Notes: a model not told the origin generated them from the letters alone. Positions 25,960 to 34,910 are shown, counted from the stretch's first letter. The stretch is DNA of 64,000 nt from 38-11 sp964539975 (GCA_964539975.1 CAZIKK010000005.1:57439-121438), one strand, 5' to 3'. Numbers and translations are program-made.

Positions 25960-26744
25960 AAGCCACCCCCAAAAAATATAATATAGCCTTGTAAAACAGT
26001 TCCTACACCCAAAGCCAACGCCACTGCAATTAAAATTGCCTCAGTCAACCTAGATGTGCCGGACACAAAGTCTCCTGAAATGATGTCTCGTATGCTGTTG
26101 ACTATGGCCACTCCTGGTACCAAAGGCATCAATGAACCGATAATGACTCGATCAATTTCAATATGAATTGAAAGCAGGGCTAGTAAATTGATGACAATCA
26201 GGGACAAAATCATGTTGGACATGCCACCCATCAGATTCTTTAGGAAGAATGAAATTCGATAGTTGCTGGCTTTTGTCGTCAATAAGATGACCAATACACT
26301 TACCCAAAATGCCACAACAAATTCGCCTAATCCACCTCCAAAGGATAATGTGAAAAAACCACCTGCCATGCCACCTGCCAATAATCTGACCCTCAATGAA
26401 AAAACCGGACCCTTTTCTATGTCCACCAGCTCCATTTCTCCTTCTTGCAGCGTCATTTCACCCGATGCAAAGCGTCTCGAGAATTCATTCACTTTCGCAA
26501 TGACTTCAAGATCAATCCTTTTCACGGTAGTTCTGTGAATCAAAGAGTAGTATTCATCCTCATGGGTAACATTTAAAAAAATACCCGTAGGCACCACAAA
26601 ACTTTGAACGCTTTCTAAGCCTTTTGCTCCACATATGCTGTTGATGGTCTCTTCCACACGATAGGTTTCCGCGCCGTGCTCCAACAGCACTTTCCCTGCG
26701 TTCAAAGCCAATTTCACAATTTGTTTCACTTGCTTTTTTTCCAT
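25956..26744 (-). CDS. Threonine/serine exporter family protein, large subunit (ThrE N-terminal half)
   Basis: A 262-residue protein of the YjjP/DUF1212 type. A soluble N-terminal domain with HGAETYRVEETI (residues 24-35) and IHRTTVKRIDLEVI precedes about five helices; SLMPLVPGVAIVNSIRDIISGDFVSG is the conserved ThrE motif. The start at 26744 is preceded by AGGAG; the in-frame GTG at 26762 overlaps nothing useful. A TATAAT (minus, 26783-26788) lies upstream. With the small subunit it makes a split ThrE exporter. Confidence 0.89.
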   Translation of the reverse strand: MEKKQVKQIVKLALNAGKVLLEHGAETYRVEETINSICGAKGLESVQSFVVPTGIFLNVTHEDEYYSLIHRTTVKRIDLEVIAKVNEFSRRFASGEMTLQEGEMELVDIEKGPVFSLRVRLLAGGMAGGFFTLSFGGGLGEFVVAFWVSVLVILLTTKASNYRISFFLKNLMGGMSNMILSLIVINLLALLSIHIEIDRVIIGSLMPLVPGVAIVNSIRDIISGDFVSGTSRLTEAILIAVALALGVGTVLQGYIIFFGGGL

Positions 26745-26869
26745 TCTACTCTCCTGTTTCACTCATCGGTACTTATCCCTAGATTATAACACCAAACCGA
26801 TCATAATTGTAGCATCTACCCTTGATATTATGATATGATTCAATTAAAACTCATGAAAGGATGCAAACT

Positions 26870-28477
26870 ATGATTGGTAACCCCTTATCAAAACAATATG
26901 CTTCCATACGGAATCCACATTATGCTAAAAACGGCATGGTAGCTACCTCCCATCCTTTGGCAGCCCAAGCTGGACTAGATATTCTCAAAAAGGGTGGCAA
27001 CGCCGTGGATGCAGCTATTGCCACCGCAGCTGTCTTAACAGTCGTCGAGCCAACTTCCAATGGTATTGGTGGGGATGCATTCGCTATTATCTGGGTCAAA
27101 GACAAGCTTTATGGTCTCAACTCAAGTGGCCCCTCCCCTAAAGGGCTCACTATGGATGCGCTAAAAGCTGATGGTCACGATACCATTCCAACTTTTGGAT
27201 TTTCGCCTGTTACCGTTCCCGGTCAACCAGCTGCTTGGGCTGAACTCTCCCAACGCTTTGGTATTTTGCCTTTTGAACAGCTCCTTCAAACCGCCATTGA
27301 CATTGCCTACGAAGGACACGCTGTTGCGCCTACCGTTTCTCAATATTGGCAATTGGCCTACACAAAATATCAAGATCTTTTCAAAGGATCCCAATTTGAT
27401 GGTTGGTTCGAAGTTTTCGCCCCCACAGGGAAGGCTCCCAATCCTGGTGAAATATGGCGCTCTCCACGACATGCCAAAACCCTGGAATCAATCGCCACAA
27501 CCAAATCCAAGTCTTTCTACACTGGAGAACTAGCAGATAAAATGGACGCTTTCAGTCGTCAATATGGTGGCTATTTGAGAAAAGAAGACCTAGCCGCATT
27601 TAAGCCTGAGTGGGTAGATCCCATATCCGTAGATTTCATGGATCATACTATTTGGGAACTGCCTCCTAATGGTCAAGGCATCTGCACATTGATCGCTTTA
27701 AATATATTAAATAACTTTGATTTAAAGTCACAAACCCCTGAAAACCTCCTTCATTTGCTCATTGAGTCCTTGAAGCTGGCTTTTGCAGATACACATGCAC
27801 ATGTATCAGACTTAGGACATATGGCCGTGCCCATTGATGCGCTTCTATCAGAAAGCTATGCCAGAGAAAGGGGGGCATGTATACAAGAAACCGCTATCCA
27901 CCCACATCCTGGCAAGCCTACCTCTGGTGGTACTGTTTATTTATCTACCGCAGACAAAGATGGCAACATGGTATCCTACATTCAAAGTAATTACATGGGA
28001 TTTGGTTCAGGTCTAGTGGTTCCAGAAACCGGGATCGCCCTTCAAAATCGTGGTCATAATTTTAACCTGATACCGGGGCATCCTAATTGTGTCTCCGGAG
28101 CCAAAAAACCCTACCATACCATTATTCCAGGTTTCTTGACCAAGAATGGCCTTCCTGTTGGTCCTTTCGGTGTCATGGGCGGGTTCATGCAGCCTCAAGG
28201 ACATCTTCAGGTGATCATCCATTCTCTTCTGTCTGGCTTGAACCCTCAAGATGCATTGGACGCTCCTCGATGGCAATGGATCCAAGACAAGACCATCCAA
28301 GTTGAGAAAGACTTTCCCAGCCACTTAATTTCTTCTCTTACCCAGAAAGGACACAAAATACAAGTGGAACACCAATCCGGAGGTTTTGGTCGGGGCCAAA
28401 TCATATGGCGAACCCATCAAGGCACTTATTGTGGTGGTACCGAATCTCGTTGTGACGGACATATTGCCAGTTATTAA
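26870..28477 (+). CDS. ggt: Gamma-glutamyltransferase family hydrolase
   Basis: Ntn-hydrolase that cleaves or transfers gamma-glutamyl groups. The 535-residue precursor has the N-terminal GGNAVDAAIATA and NGIGGDAF motifs, and the putative autoprocessing nucleophile Thr355 in SGGTVYLSTADKDGNMVS, then MGFGSGLV. There is no signal peptide, so it is probably cytoplasmic, like the YwrD-type enzymes. I choose ATG 26870, correctly spaced from AAAGGA, over 26861. It lacks the usual TTHF context around the Thr, so the substrate may differ from glutathione. Monocistronic, closed by a terminator. Confidence 0.9.
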   Translation: MIGNPLSKQYASIRNPHYAKNGMVATSHPLAAQAGLDILKKGGNAVDAAIATAAVLTVVEPTSNGIGGDAFAIIWVKDKLYGLNSSGPSPKGLTMDALKADGHDTIPTFGFSPVTVPGQPAAWAELSQRFGILPFEQLLQTAIDIAYEGHAVAPTVSQYWQLAYTKYQDLFKGSQFDGWFEVFAPTGKAPNPGEIWRSPRHAKTLESIATTKSKSFYTGELADKMDAFSRQYGGYLRKEDLAAFKPEWVDPISVDFMDHTIWELPPNGQGICTLIALNILNNFDLKSQTPENLLHLLIESLKLAFADTHAHVSDLGHMAVPIDALLSESYARERGACIQETAIHPHPGKPTSGGTVYLSTADKDGNMVSYIQSNYMGFGSGLVVPETGIALQNRGHNFNLIPGHPNCVSGAKKPYHTIIPGFLTKNGLPVGPFGVMGGFMQPQGHLQVIIHSLLSGLNPQDALDAPRWQWIQDKTIQVEKDFPSHLISSLTQKGHKIQVEHQSGGFGRGQIIWRTHQGTYCGGTESRCDGHIASY

Positions 28478-28479
28478 AA

Positions 28480-28513
28480 CAACACCTCCCAAAGTTCTCT
28501 TTGGGAGGTGTTG
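28480..28513. terminator. Bidirectional terminator between ggt and the OYE gene
   Basis: AACACCTCCCAAAG pairs with CTTTGGGAGGTGTT across TTCT. Lies three bases after ggt and six before the end of the convergent reductase gene. Confidence 0.85.
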
Positions 28514-28519
28514 CATAAT

Positions 28520-29542
28520 TCATCGATAAGCTCTTTCGTATTGGAATGGGAAAGCAATCGGAACCTGTAAGGTCTCTGCTGCTTGATACACCCAATGGGG
28601 GTCTCTCAACAGGGCTCTTCCTAGATACACCATGTCTCCCCGCTGGTTATTCAATATTTCTTCGACCATACTAGGATCTTGGATTAAACCACCTACCGCT
28701 GTGACCAAGCCTGTTTTGTCCTTGATGACTTCGCCGTGTTTGATTTGGTAACCAGGGTAAACATCCATTTCTGTCAATACCACACCTCCTGTGCTAACAT
28801 TGACCATATCCACTCCTTCTTCTTTGACTGAATTGATAATGCCAGCCAAATCAAGGGCTTCATTGCCTCCCTCCTCATATTCAACCGCAGAAACTCTCAC
28901 TTGCAAAGGCTTTTTCTCAGGCCATTCTTTTCGAACTTCCTGGATAATTTCCTTTAATAGTCGTGCTCTATTTCCTACCTCTCCACCGTACTCATCTTCT
29001 CGGTGGTTAGTCAAAGGAGACAAAAATTCATTAATCAGATATCCATGGGCACCATGAATCTCTATTAAGTCAAATCCTGCCTGACGAGCTCGTTTGGCTG
29101 CTTTTCCAAACTGTTTTACTACCCGCTTAATATCTTCAATGGTCATCTCTTTAGGCGTTTGAAGTTTGTCACTGAATGCAATGGCACTGGGAGCATAACT
29201 ATCCATATAATCAACCGTTGACTTTCTACCGGCATGTCCTAGTTGGATACCCATTTTTGAACCGTATTGGTGACCACTGTCCACTATCTCTTTCAAACCT
29301 GTCACTTGCTCGTCTTCCCAAATCCCTAAATCTCTATCCGAAATTCTGCCTTCAGGCTCTACCGCAGTGGCCTCCAGAATGATCAATCCTACACCGCCAA
29401 TTGCTCTTGCCGTATAATGAGCCAAATGAAATCCCTTGGCATAGCCATCTTTTTCTGCTGAATACATACACATAGGGGGCATCACGATCCGGTTTTTTAC
29501 CGTCATGTCCTTGATTGTTAAATTTTCAAAAATTCTAGCCAT
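28520..29542 (-). CDS. NADPH dehydrogenase, old yellow enzyme family (YqjM/NamA type)
   Basis: FMN flavoenzyme, 340 residues, reducing activated C=C bonds of enones, nitro compounds and similar electrophiles. The YqjM-subclass cysteine is seen in PPMCMYSAEKDG (about residue 25), with LGHAGRK, EIHGAHGYL and the C-terminal DMVYLGRALLRDP. Length and motifs match NamA. It is the last gene of the hydantoinase/DUF523-DUF1722 run, 20 bases after its upstream neighbour. The physiological substrate is unknown; the operon context suggests a role in breaking down cyclic amides or ring compounds. Confidence 0.92.
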   Translation of the reverse strand: MARIFENLTIKDMTVKNRIVMPPMCMYSAEKDGYAKGFHLAHYTARAIGGVGLIILEATAVEPEGRISDRDLGIWEDEQVTGLKEIVDSGHQYGSKMGIQLGHAGRKSTVDYMDSYAPSAIAFSDKLQTPKEMTIEDIKRVVKQFGKAAKRARQAGFDLIEIHGAHGYLINEFLSPLTNHREDEYGGEVGNRARLLKEIIQEVRKEWPEKKPLQVRVSAVEYEEGGNEALDLAGIINSVKEEGVDMVNVSTGGVVLTEMDVYPGYQIKHGEVIKDKTGLVTAVGGLIQDPSMVEEILNNQRGDMVYLGRALLRDPHWVYQAAETLQVPIAFPFQYERAYR

Positions 29543-29562
29543 TTTATCCTCCTATCTTCTAT

Positions 29563-30543
29563 CTAAATCCTTCCTTTTCCCGAATCCGACACTGTGATCA
29601 ACTCTTTGGGGAAAGGTTCAAAAATTGTTTGGTCCAGTAAATAAGCTTCCTCAAATCGAACTGTCCATAATTTCAAAACTGACATGACAGCGGATGCTGG
29701 TATCTGTTGGTTGTTGAATTGTTCTAATAAATCCAGAAATCCAGCTTTTTCATTAGTTGTCAATTGTTTGGAAAAATAACCCAGAATATGCATCATCACA
29801 TTCACATATCGTTTGCTAGGTGGCATAGCCTTCAGCAACAACGCCAAATGTTGACCGTATTCATCCACAAGCTGTTCCCAAGGATTTTTCTCATGATTGG
29901 CGACAATCTTTCCCATCACTTTCAGCTCTTTTTGGTTGTAGGCCATGAACAAATACTTGTTGCGACTATGAAAAGCAATCAAATCTTGGATCTTCCCCTC
30001 TCCTCTCACCTTTCTAAAGTCGGCTCGAGTGAAGATATGGCTTAAAAAATGGTCTCGTATGCGATAATTGGTCAGGCGCCCTTCATCTTCGATCAAAACA
30101 TCTTGGAAAGCCATTTGAACACCTTCTGCAAACATTCCCTTAGCATGCTTTCCTAATGAAGGCACTTTCCCATGACTTGGATAGATTTTTACATCTTTTA
30201 TGCCACAAGAAGGCGATCGGCTTTTTAGAATCATCCCATCTACATCCAGTCGCAATAATTCTTGGGTCTTTTCCTCTACATATGCTACCATCGCTTCTGT
30301 CATATCTGTACCGGACACAGACTGAACCAGCCGTTCTCCTTGATTGGTTTTAATCTTTCTAAGGGCCTCCCTTGGCGAAGGCAATCCAATAGCCATCTCT
30401 GGGCAATCATAGATGAAGTCGACGTAAGCCGTCAACCGTCTAATCTCATGGCTATTGATCTGAGAACCATCATAGCGACAATGACCATGTTCCAAACATT
30501 TGCTGACAAACACTATGGGCTTTTCAAAAATTTTTTGTCTCAT
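29563..30543 (-). CDS. DUF523 and DUF1722 domain protein
   Basis: Two-domain protein, 326 residues. The N-terminal DUF523 domain (about 1-150) shows SKCLEHGHCRYDG and SPSCGIKDVKIY, cysteine motifs of a family that includes a reported thiouracil desulfurase. The C-terminal DUF1722 domain (about 185-310; YbgA-like) has FHSRNKYLFMAYNQ and a helical bundle. This domain order is common in bacteria. It lies four bases after the dihydropyrimidinase-like gene, so the pair may act on modified pyrimidines or thio-compounds. That link is inference. Confidence 0.87.
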   Translation of the reverse strand: MRQKIFEKPIVFVSKCLEHGHCRYDGSQINSHEIRRLTAYVDFIYDCPEMAIGLPSPREALRKIKTNQGERLVQSVSGTDMTEAMVAYVEEKTQELLRLDVDGMILKSRSPSCGIKDVKIYPSHGKVPSLGKHAKGMFAEGVQMAFQDVLIEDEGRLTNYRIRDHFLSHIFTRADFRKVRGEGKIQDLIAFHSRNKYLFMAYNQKELKVMGKIVANHEKNPWEQLVDEYGQHLALLLKAMPPSKRYVNVMMHILGYFSKQLTTNEKAGFLDLLEQFNNQQIPASAVMSVLKLWTVRFEEAYLLDQTIFEPFPKELITVSDSGKGRI

Positions 30544-30547
30544 TTAG

Positions 30548-31834
30548 CTATCCTCTTCGAAGGTATTGTCCCTTGCCACCATAATAAACGTCATCCGACA
30601 TGATCACTTGTCCTCTAGATATGGTAGTGGTGATCTTTCCTCTAATTTTTAATCCTTCGTATACGGTGTAATCACTTTTTGAATGGCTTTCTCTTATAGT
30701 GTTAGACAACGTGTTGTCAAAAATTACCGCATCTCCATCCTTTCCAACTCTGATTTCACCTTTGTTTTTCAAGCCAAACAATTCCGCTGGTTTTGATGTG
30801 TATTTGGAGATCACTTGATCGCCGAATAAATTAAACATCAATGGGAAAGTATACTCTAATCCATCTAATCCTTTGGGGACTTGATAAGCTTTTTCGTACT
30901 TCATTTTGTCCTCTATCATGAACGGGCAATGGTCTGAAGCGATGGTATCTACCAAATGAAAGCTTCTTCGCAATCTCATTAACTCTTTTCCATCTCTAAG
31001 AGGAGGGTTGGTTAAGTATAAATTGCCATCGTTATTGTTCAATTTTACGTCTGACAAATAGAAATAATGAGGACAACTTTCAAGAAATATTTTCTTCCCA
31101 ATCAATCCCGGAAATTTCAATTTGATCATATCAAGGGTGCTGCCTGCCGATACGTGGGCAATATAAAGATTCCCCTCTTTCTTTTCTGCCAATCCTGCCA
31201 AATGAAGAGCAGCAGACCGCTCAGCCATAGCTGGTCGTGACTTTTCATAAGTCGAGGGGGCTAGCCATCTACGCTTCAGCATGGCTTCTTCTTCACAGTG
31301 AGCCAATACCATCATTTCCGGATCCAACAATTGATAAATCACATCATCCGGGCACTTTCTATCCAATTCAGAATAAGTCGTGTACACCTTGATGGAAGTA
31401 ATTCCTGATGATTTACACATCTTTTTTAACTTGTCTGTATCTCCCGTGAAATTTCCCACAGTTCCATGAAAGCCATAATCTATGGCGCTCATTTCACCCA
31501 TTTTCATGCGTTTGTTAAAAGCCTCTTTAAACTGATCTTCATGGGAAATGGGCTCCAAAAAATCCATGAAGGTTGTCACACCTCCATAGGCAGCGGTTTT
31601 TGAACCGGATTCAAAGTCATCTGCAGAAATAAATTCTCCGTCTTGATAGCTCAAATGCACATGCCCATCTATAAACCCAGGTAATACCATTTTCTTTGTG
31701 GCATCAATTTCTCTTTCACACGCTCGTTTTTCCTTGGTGATCTCAGCAAACTTCCCGTCTTTGATATACACATTCATCACTTTAAATTCTTTTCCCAAAT
31801 ACACTCTACCGTTCACAATTCCTATCTCATACAT
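30548..31834 (-). CDS. Dihydropyrimidinase/hydantoinase-like amidohydrolase
   Basis: Metal-dependent cyclic amidohydrolase, 428 residues. The metal-binding HVH is in GFIDGHVHLSY (about residues 57-67), the probable carbamylated lysine in SIKVYTTYSELD, further histidines in LAHCEEE and IAHVSAGST, and the catalytic Asp in ASDHCPFM. This fits dihydropyrimidinase, D-hydantoinase or allantoinase-type enzymes; substrate cannot be settled. I choose ATG 31834, with GGGAGCGG before it; the frame extends further without a better site. It heads an operon with the DUF523-DUF1722 and OYE genes. Confidence 0.87.
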   Translation of the reverse strand: MYEIGIVNGRVYLGKEFKVMNVYIKDGKFAEITKEKRACEREIDATKKMVLPGFIDGHVHLSYQDGEFISADDFESGSKTAAYGGVTTFMDFLEPISHEDQFKEAFNKRMKMGEMSAIDYGFHGTVGNFTGDTDKLKKMCKSSGITSIKVYTTYSELDRKCPDDVIYQLLDPEMMVLAHCEEEAMLKRRWLAPSTYEKSRPAMAERSAALHLAGLAEKKEGNLYIAHVSAGSTLDMIKLKFPGLIGKKIFLESCPHYFYLSDVKLNNNDGNLYLTNPPLRDGKELMRLRRSFHLVDTIASDHCPFMIEDKMKYEKAYQVPKGLDGLEYTFPLMFNLFGDQVISKYTSKPAELFGLKNKGEIRVGKDGDAVIFDNTLSNTIRESHSKSDYTVYEGLKIRGKITTTISRGQVIMSDDVYYGGKGQYLRRG

Positions 31835-32014
31835 ATTCCGCTCCCAAATCATATTTCGTCCCATTTCTAAAAAGACTGCATAGAAAACCATTCATCCCAA
31901 AACACGAATGAATGCATGCTTTCTTGCAGCTCATATCTCAAGTATTTCATTAGGTCATTCAATCAGAGAAAACATGCTGTTTGTTGTATGTAGCTGTTTT
32001 CTAAAGCTTATCTC

Positions 32015-32044
32015 ATTATACACCATTTGAGGCCCCTAATTCAA
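32015..32044 (-). promoter_or_regulatory. Promoter of the hydantoinase operon
   Basis: On minus, TTGAAT (32039-32044), 18-base spacer and TATAAT (32015-32020), about 180 bases before the coding start, leaving a long untranslated leader (31835-32010) in which I see no known riboswitch. Confidence 0.6.
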
Positions 32045-32061
32045 TTGAAATGACAGGGATC

Positions 32062-32970
32062 TCATGTTCTGATTAACTCAGATGATTTTCCCGCTTCTAA
32101 AACATAGCTATTCATTGGCTTTTCAAAAATGGTTTCGAGTTTTTTTCCAATTTGGATGGCTTTATCTAAGTCGATGCCTGTTTGATAACCCATTTCTTCC
32201 AACATATGAATCAGATCTTCTGATGATACATTGCCTTTTCCGCCTGGCACATAGGGGCATCCTCCCAACCCACCAAAAGAACTGTCAAACCGTCTGACCC
32301 CTACCTTTATAGCTGCATAGACATTGGCCAGTCCCATGCCTCTCGTATCATGAAAGTGCGCACTGAATAGGCGGTCAGGGTATTTATCCAAAAAGAATCC
32401 AAATATGTTTTCTGCCTCTGCAGGGTTTCCCATTCCTGCCGTATCTGAAATGTAAATCTCTTGAATTCCCATCTCCACCAACCTTGAAGCGATGGTGTCA
32501 ATTTTTGAGGGTGTCATTTTTCCTTCGTACGGGCATCCAAAAGAAGTGGAAACAGCACAGGATATTTGTATTTTCTTTGACATGGCTTCTTGAACCAGTT
32601 TTTCAATTGCTCGCAACTTTTCTTCATTGCTCATATTGAATTTTTTCATATTGTAGGTATTGCTGGCAGACACAGACATCTTGACCTGTTTAACTCCTGC
32701 ATCTACTGCTCTGGATAATCCTTCAGCATCTTCTATCAGTGCTTTTAGTTTAACCTCTTTGTGATGCTTGATTTTTTCATACACCATTTCCACGTCGGCC
32801 AAGGAAGGTGCTTTCTCTAGATTGGTGAAATAACCAAACTCAATTTCTTTAAACCCAGCCTCTATTGAAGCTTCTATCAGTGCCACCTTGGTGGCTGTAT
32901 CCAGTATTTTAGATTCGTTGTGGAAACCGTCTCTTGGTCCAACCTCAGTCAAAATAATTTGTTTGCCCAA
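32062..32970 (-). CDS. Hydroxymethylglutaryl-CoA lyase-like aldolase
   Basis: DRE-TIM metallolyase, 302 residues, of the HMG-CoA lyase group. It begins with TEVGPRDGFHNE (metal and catalytic Arg/Asp), has VKMSVSAS, the metal ligands AHFHDTRGMGLAN near residue 205 and the catalytic cysteine loop GGLGGCPYVPGGKGN. Known relatives split 3-hydroxy-3-methylglutaryl-CoA to acetyl-CoA and acetoacetate. The start is TTG at 32970, fixed by AAAGGAG seven bases upstream; a TTG at 33012 lies inside a terminator. It follows ridA, so it may belong to amino-acid catabolism (leucine is one candidate). Confidence 0.88.
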   Translation of the reverse strand: MGKQIILTEVGPRDGFHNESKILDTATKVALIEASIEAGFKEIEFGYFTNLEKAPSLADVEMVYEKIKHHKEVKLKALIEDAEGLSRAVDAGVKQVKMSVSASNTYNMKKFNMSNEEKLRAIEKLVQEAMSKKIQISCAVSTSFGCPYEGKMTPSKIDTIASRLVEMGIQEIYISDTAGMGNPAEAENIFGFFLDKYPDRLFSAHFHDTRGMGLANVYAAIKVGVRRFDSSFGGLGGCPYVPGGKGNVSSEDLIHMLEEMGYQTGIDLDKAIQIGKKLETIFEKPMNSYVLEAGKSSELIRT

Positions 32971-33010
32971 AGTCTTACTCCTTTTCGTTGTTTTATGTGC
33001 AAATGCTAAC

Positions 33011-33041
33011 AAAAAGGCAACGAAGGTATTTCTCCGTTGCC
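33011..33041 (-). terminator. Terminator after ridA
   Basis: On minus, GGCAACGGAG pairs with CTTCGTTGCC and is followed by TTTTTG. It separates ridA from the downstream lyase, whose expression would need read-through or its own promoter. Confidence 0.8.
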
Positions 33042-33052
33042 AAAGGGTTTGT

Positions 33053-33430
33053 TTATTTGACGGCTATGGCATCAATCTCCACTTTCACATCTTTTGGCAA
33101 TCTTGCAACTTCTACGGCGCATCTTGCTGGTTTGTGATTTCCAAAGAAAGCCTCGTACACTTCATTGACAACAGCGAAGTCATTCATGTCTTTTAAGAAT
33201 ACTTGGCACTTCACAATGTCTTCTAGCGCATAACCCGCTTCATTTACAATAGCCATCACATTGTCCAATGACTGTTTTGCCTGTACTTTGACATCTTCAC
33301 TAACCAAGGTCATCGTTTCAGGCACAAAAGGAATCTGTCCAGACACATACAATGTTCCATTGACGTCCACTGCTTGTGAATAAGGTCCCACTGCTGCTGG
33401 TGCATTTTTAGTTGTGATAAATTTTTTCAT
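33053..33430 (-). CDS. ridA: RidA family reactive intermediate/imine deaminase
   Basis: A 125-residue trimeric cytoplasmic protein that hydrolyses 2-aminoacrylate/2-iminobutyrate made by PLP dehydratases. Conserved features are AVGPYSQAV near residue 15, YVSGQIP, the binding-site arginine in PARCAVEVARLP (about residue 102) and the C-terminal VEIDAIAV. Full length. It lies 64 bases downstream of an XRE-cupin regulator gene and before an HMG-CoA-lyase-like gene. The threonine ammonia-lyase elsewhere in the window is an obvious source of its substrate. Confidence 0.95.
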   Translation of the reverse strand: MKKFITTKNAPAAVGPYSQAVDVNGTLYVSGQIPFVPETMTLVSEDVKVQAKQSLDNVMAIVNEAGYALEDIVKCQVFLKDMNDFAVVNEVYEAFFGNHKPARCAVEVARLPKDVKVEIDAIAVK

Positions 33431-33494
33431 AGTTGCCTCCTAATTTATAAATAATCGACATCTCTTTGGATGCCATAGATTGTCTGGTTTGTGT

Positions 33495-34052
33495 TCATTC
33501 ATTTGGATAATAAATAATCATGGAAAGTCTAGTTTCAACTTGACCAGGATTCTGATACGCATGCATCCGATCTGCTCGGAACTCAAAAGCGTCGTTCTTA
33601 CCAACTAGATAACGGCTTCCTTCAAAAGATATGGCCAATTCTCCATCAAATACCACAATCATTTCCAGAGTCCCTTTGTTATGGGCTTCTGAATTCATGA
33701 TGCCTCCTGGCTGGATAATCACCTGATACATTTCGAAGTTTCGTCCTTCCTCAAATGGGAAAAAAGGGTAAATCGTGTAATTTCCATTGTCTTCAACTAT
33801 CGGAGCCACATCCGATCGGTAAATCACCTTGTTTTCTTCCACCGGACGTTGCACCAATGAGGAAAATGAAACCTTCAAACCATTTGCTATTTTCCATAGG
33901 GTTGCAATTGTAGGATTTGACTCGCCTCGTTCAATTTGTCCCAACATACTCTTGCTGACACCTGTCAAACTGGCTACATTGTCCAAACTCAAGCCTCTTT
34001 GGATGCGAATTGCTTTAAAATTGTCTGCAATAATACTATTAAGATTTTCCAC
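33495..34052 (-). CDS. XRE family regulator with C-terminal cupin domain
   Basis: A 185-residue DNA-binding regulator. The N-terminal HTH (FKAIRIQRGLSLDNVASLTGVSKSMLGQIERGESNPT) is the Cro/CI type; a cupin_2 sensor domain follows from about residue 105 (GGIMNSEAHNKGTLEMIVVFDGEL). Such proteins bind small ligands and control adjacent catabolic genes. I choose GTG 34052, with CAGGAG five bases before it; GTG 34058 is too close. A TATAAT lies at 34104-34109 on minus. It probably controls ridA and the lyase, and perhaps itself. The ligand is unknown. Confidence 0.9.
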   Translation of the reverse strand: MENLNSIIADNFKAIRIQRGLSLDNVASLTGVSKSMLGQIERGESNPTIATLWKIANGLKVSFSSLVQRPVEENKVIYRSDVAPIVEDNGNYTIYPFFPFEEGRNFEMYQVIIQPGGIMNSEAHNKGTLEMIVVFDGELAISFEGSRYLVGKNDAFEFRADRMHAYQNPGQVETRLSMIIYYPNE

Positions 34053-34184
34053 TTGCACTCCTGTTTATTTGCATTTTTTCCAACCTGTTTCTGTCCGGTA
34101 TCAATTATACCACAAATACAGCCTGAAGTAATTAGTAATCTTTGCGCTGCCAAACAGGTAATGTGGGAAAGGAGGTGATAGATT

Positions 34185-34412
34185 ATGGCAATTGTTACGA
34201 ACCCATTGGAAGGCAGAGTCACCATGGTCCTCAACAACGGTCTTGACGGTGATGGAAATATTCTGACTGTCAACAAGTCTTATTCCAAAGTCAAACCAAC
34301 CGCCGAAAACGACAGCATCTTCGCTGTCATTGAAGGACTTTCCTCTCTTCAGGAAAAACCTTTGGTCGTTGTAAAAAAGACAGAAGAATACGAACTCATT
34401 AACATGGATTAA
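34185..34412 (+). CDS. DUF1659 domain protein
   Basis: A 75-residue protein of the DUF1659 family, function unknown, found in spore-forming and related Firmicutes. It is beta-rich, with GRVTMVLNNGLDGDGNILTVNKSYSKVKP and a hydrophilic tail ending YELINMD. A very strong GGAAAGGAGGTG site precedes the ATG. It is the first of three tiny genes (DUF1659, DUF2922, YvrJ) that commonly occur together. It diverges from the XRE-cupin regulator with about 130 bases between. Confidence 0.86.
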   Translation: MAIVTNPLEGRVTMVLNNGLDGDGNILTVNKSYSKVKPTAENDSIFAVIEGLSSLQEKPLVVVKKTEEYELINMD

Positions 34413-34446
34413 TGGATCCTAAATAAAGGAGAAAGGAGGTGAAAGA

Positions 34447-34659
34447 ATGACAACAAGACTAACCCTTAGCTTTAGAAACACAGCCGATCGCATCAGTAGT
34501 TTTTCTGTGGATGAACCTAGATCAGATTTAACGGAGGAAGCCGTAGAGACAGTCATGACAAACATGATCTCCGAAAATATCTTTAATACAACGGGCGGTG
34601 ATTTGGTGGATATCGCATCTGCAAGAATTACGACAACAACTGTTCAACAATTGATTTAA
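34447..34659 (+). CDS. DUF2922 domain protein
   Basis: A 70-residue protein of the DUF2922 family, function unknown: TRLTLSFRNTADRISSFSVDEPRSDLTEEAVETVM with a C-terminal ISARITTTTV-like strand. An AAAGGAGGTG site lies just upstream. It is the second gene of the DUF1659-DUF2922-YvrJ cluster, 34 bases after the first, and is followed five bases later by a perfect palindrome. Confidence 0.86.
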   Translation: MTTRLTLSFRNTADRISSFSVDEPRSDLTEEAVETVMTNMISENIFNTTGGDLVDIASARITTTTVQQLI

Positions 34660-34663
34660 CTAA

Positions 34664-34685
34664 TAGGAGGCAGCTAGCTGCCTCC
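34664..34685 (+). repeat. Perfect 22-bp palindrome
   Basis: AGGAGGCAGC, TA, GCTGCCTCCT: perfectly self-complementary, between the DUF2922 stop and yvrJ. No T-run follows, so it is not a standard terminator; it may be an mRNA hairpin or a protein site. Confidence 0.85.
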
Positions 34686-34709
34686 TTGAAATGATGAAAG
34701 GAGGCTTAC

Positions 34710-34856
34710 ATGGAAATCTTGATTGAACAAGTTGCCAATGTTGGTTTTCCCATCGCCGTCGCGGCCTACTTGTTGGTAAGGATTGAGACTAAACTCACTT
34801 TGCTTTCGGAAAGCATTCACGATTTGTCCAACAGCATCTTGATTTTGAATAAATGA
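34710..34856 (+). CDS. YvrJ family small membrane protein
   Basis: A 48-residue protein starting MEILIEQVANVGFPIAVAAY, with one predicted membrane segment (about residues 8-23), LVRIETKL and a short amphipathic tail. This is the pattern of the Bacillus YvrJ family, whose function is unknown. AAAGGAGG lies six bases before the ATG. It is the third gene of the DUF1659-DUF2922-YvrJ cluster, and the terminator at 34911 closes the unit. Confidence 0.85.
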   Translation: MEILIEQVANVGFPIAVAAYLLVRIETKLTLLSESIHDLSNSILILNK

Positions 34857-34910
34857 AATCTCATCCTAAAAATTCTATTAACACCTATTCACAATATAAT
34901 ATTTATCCAT

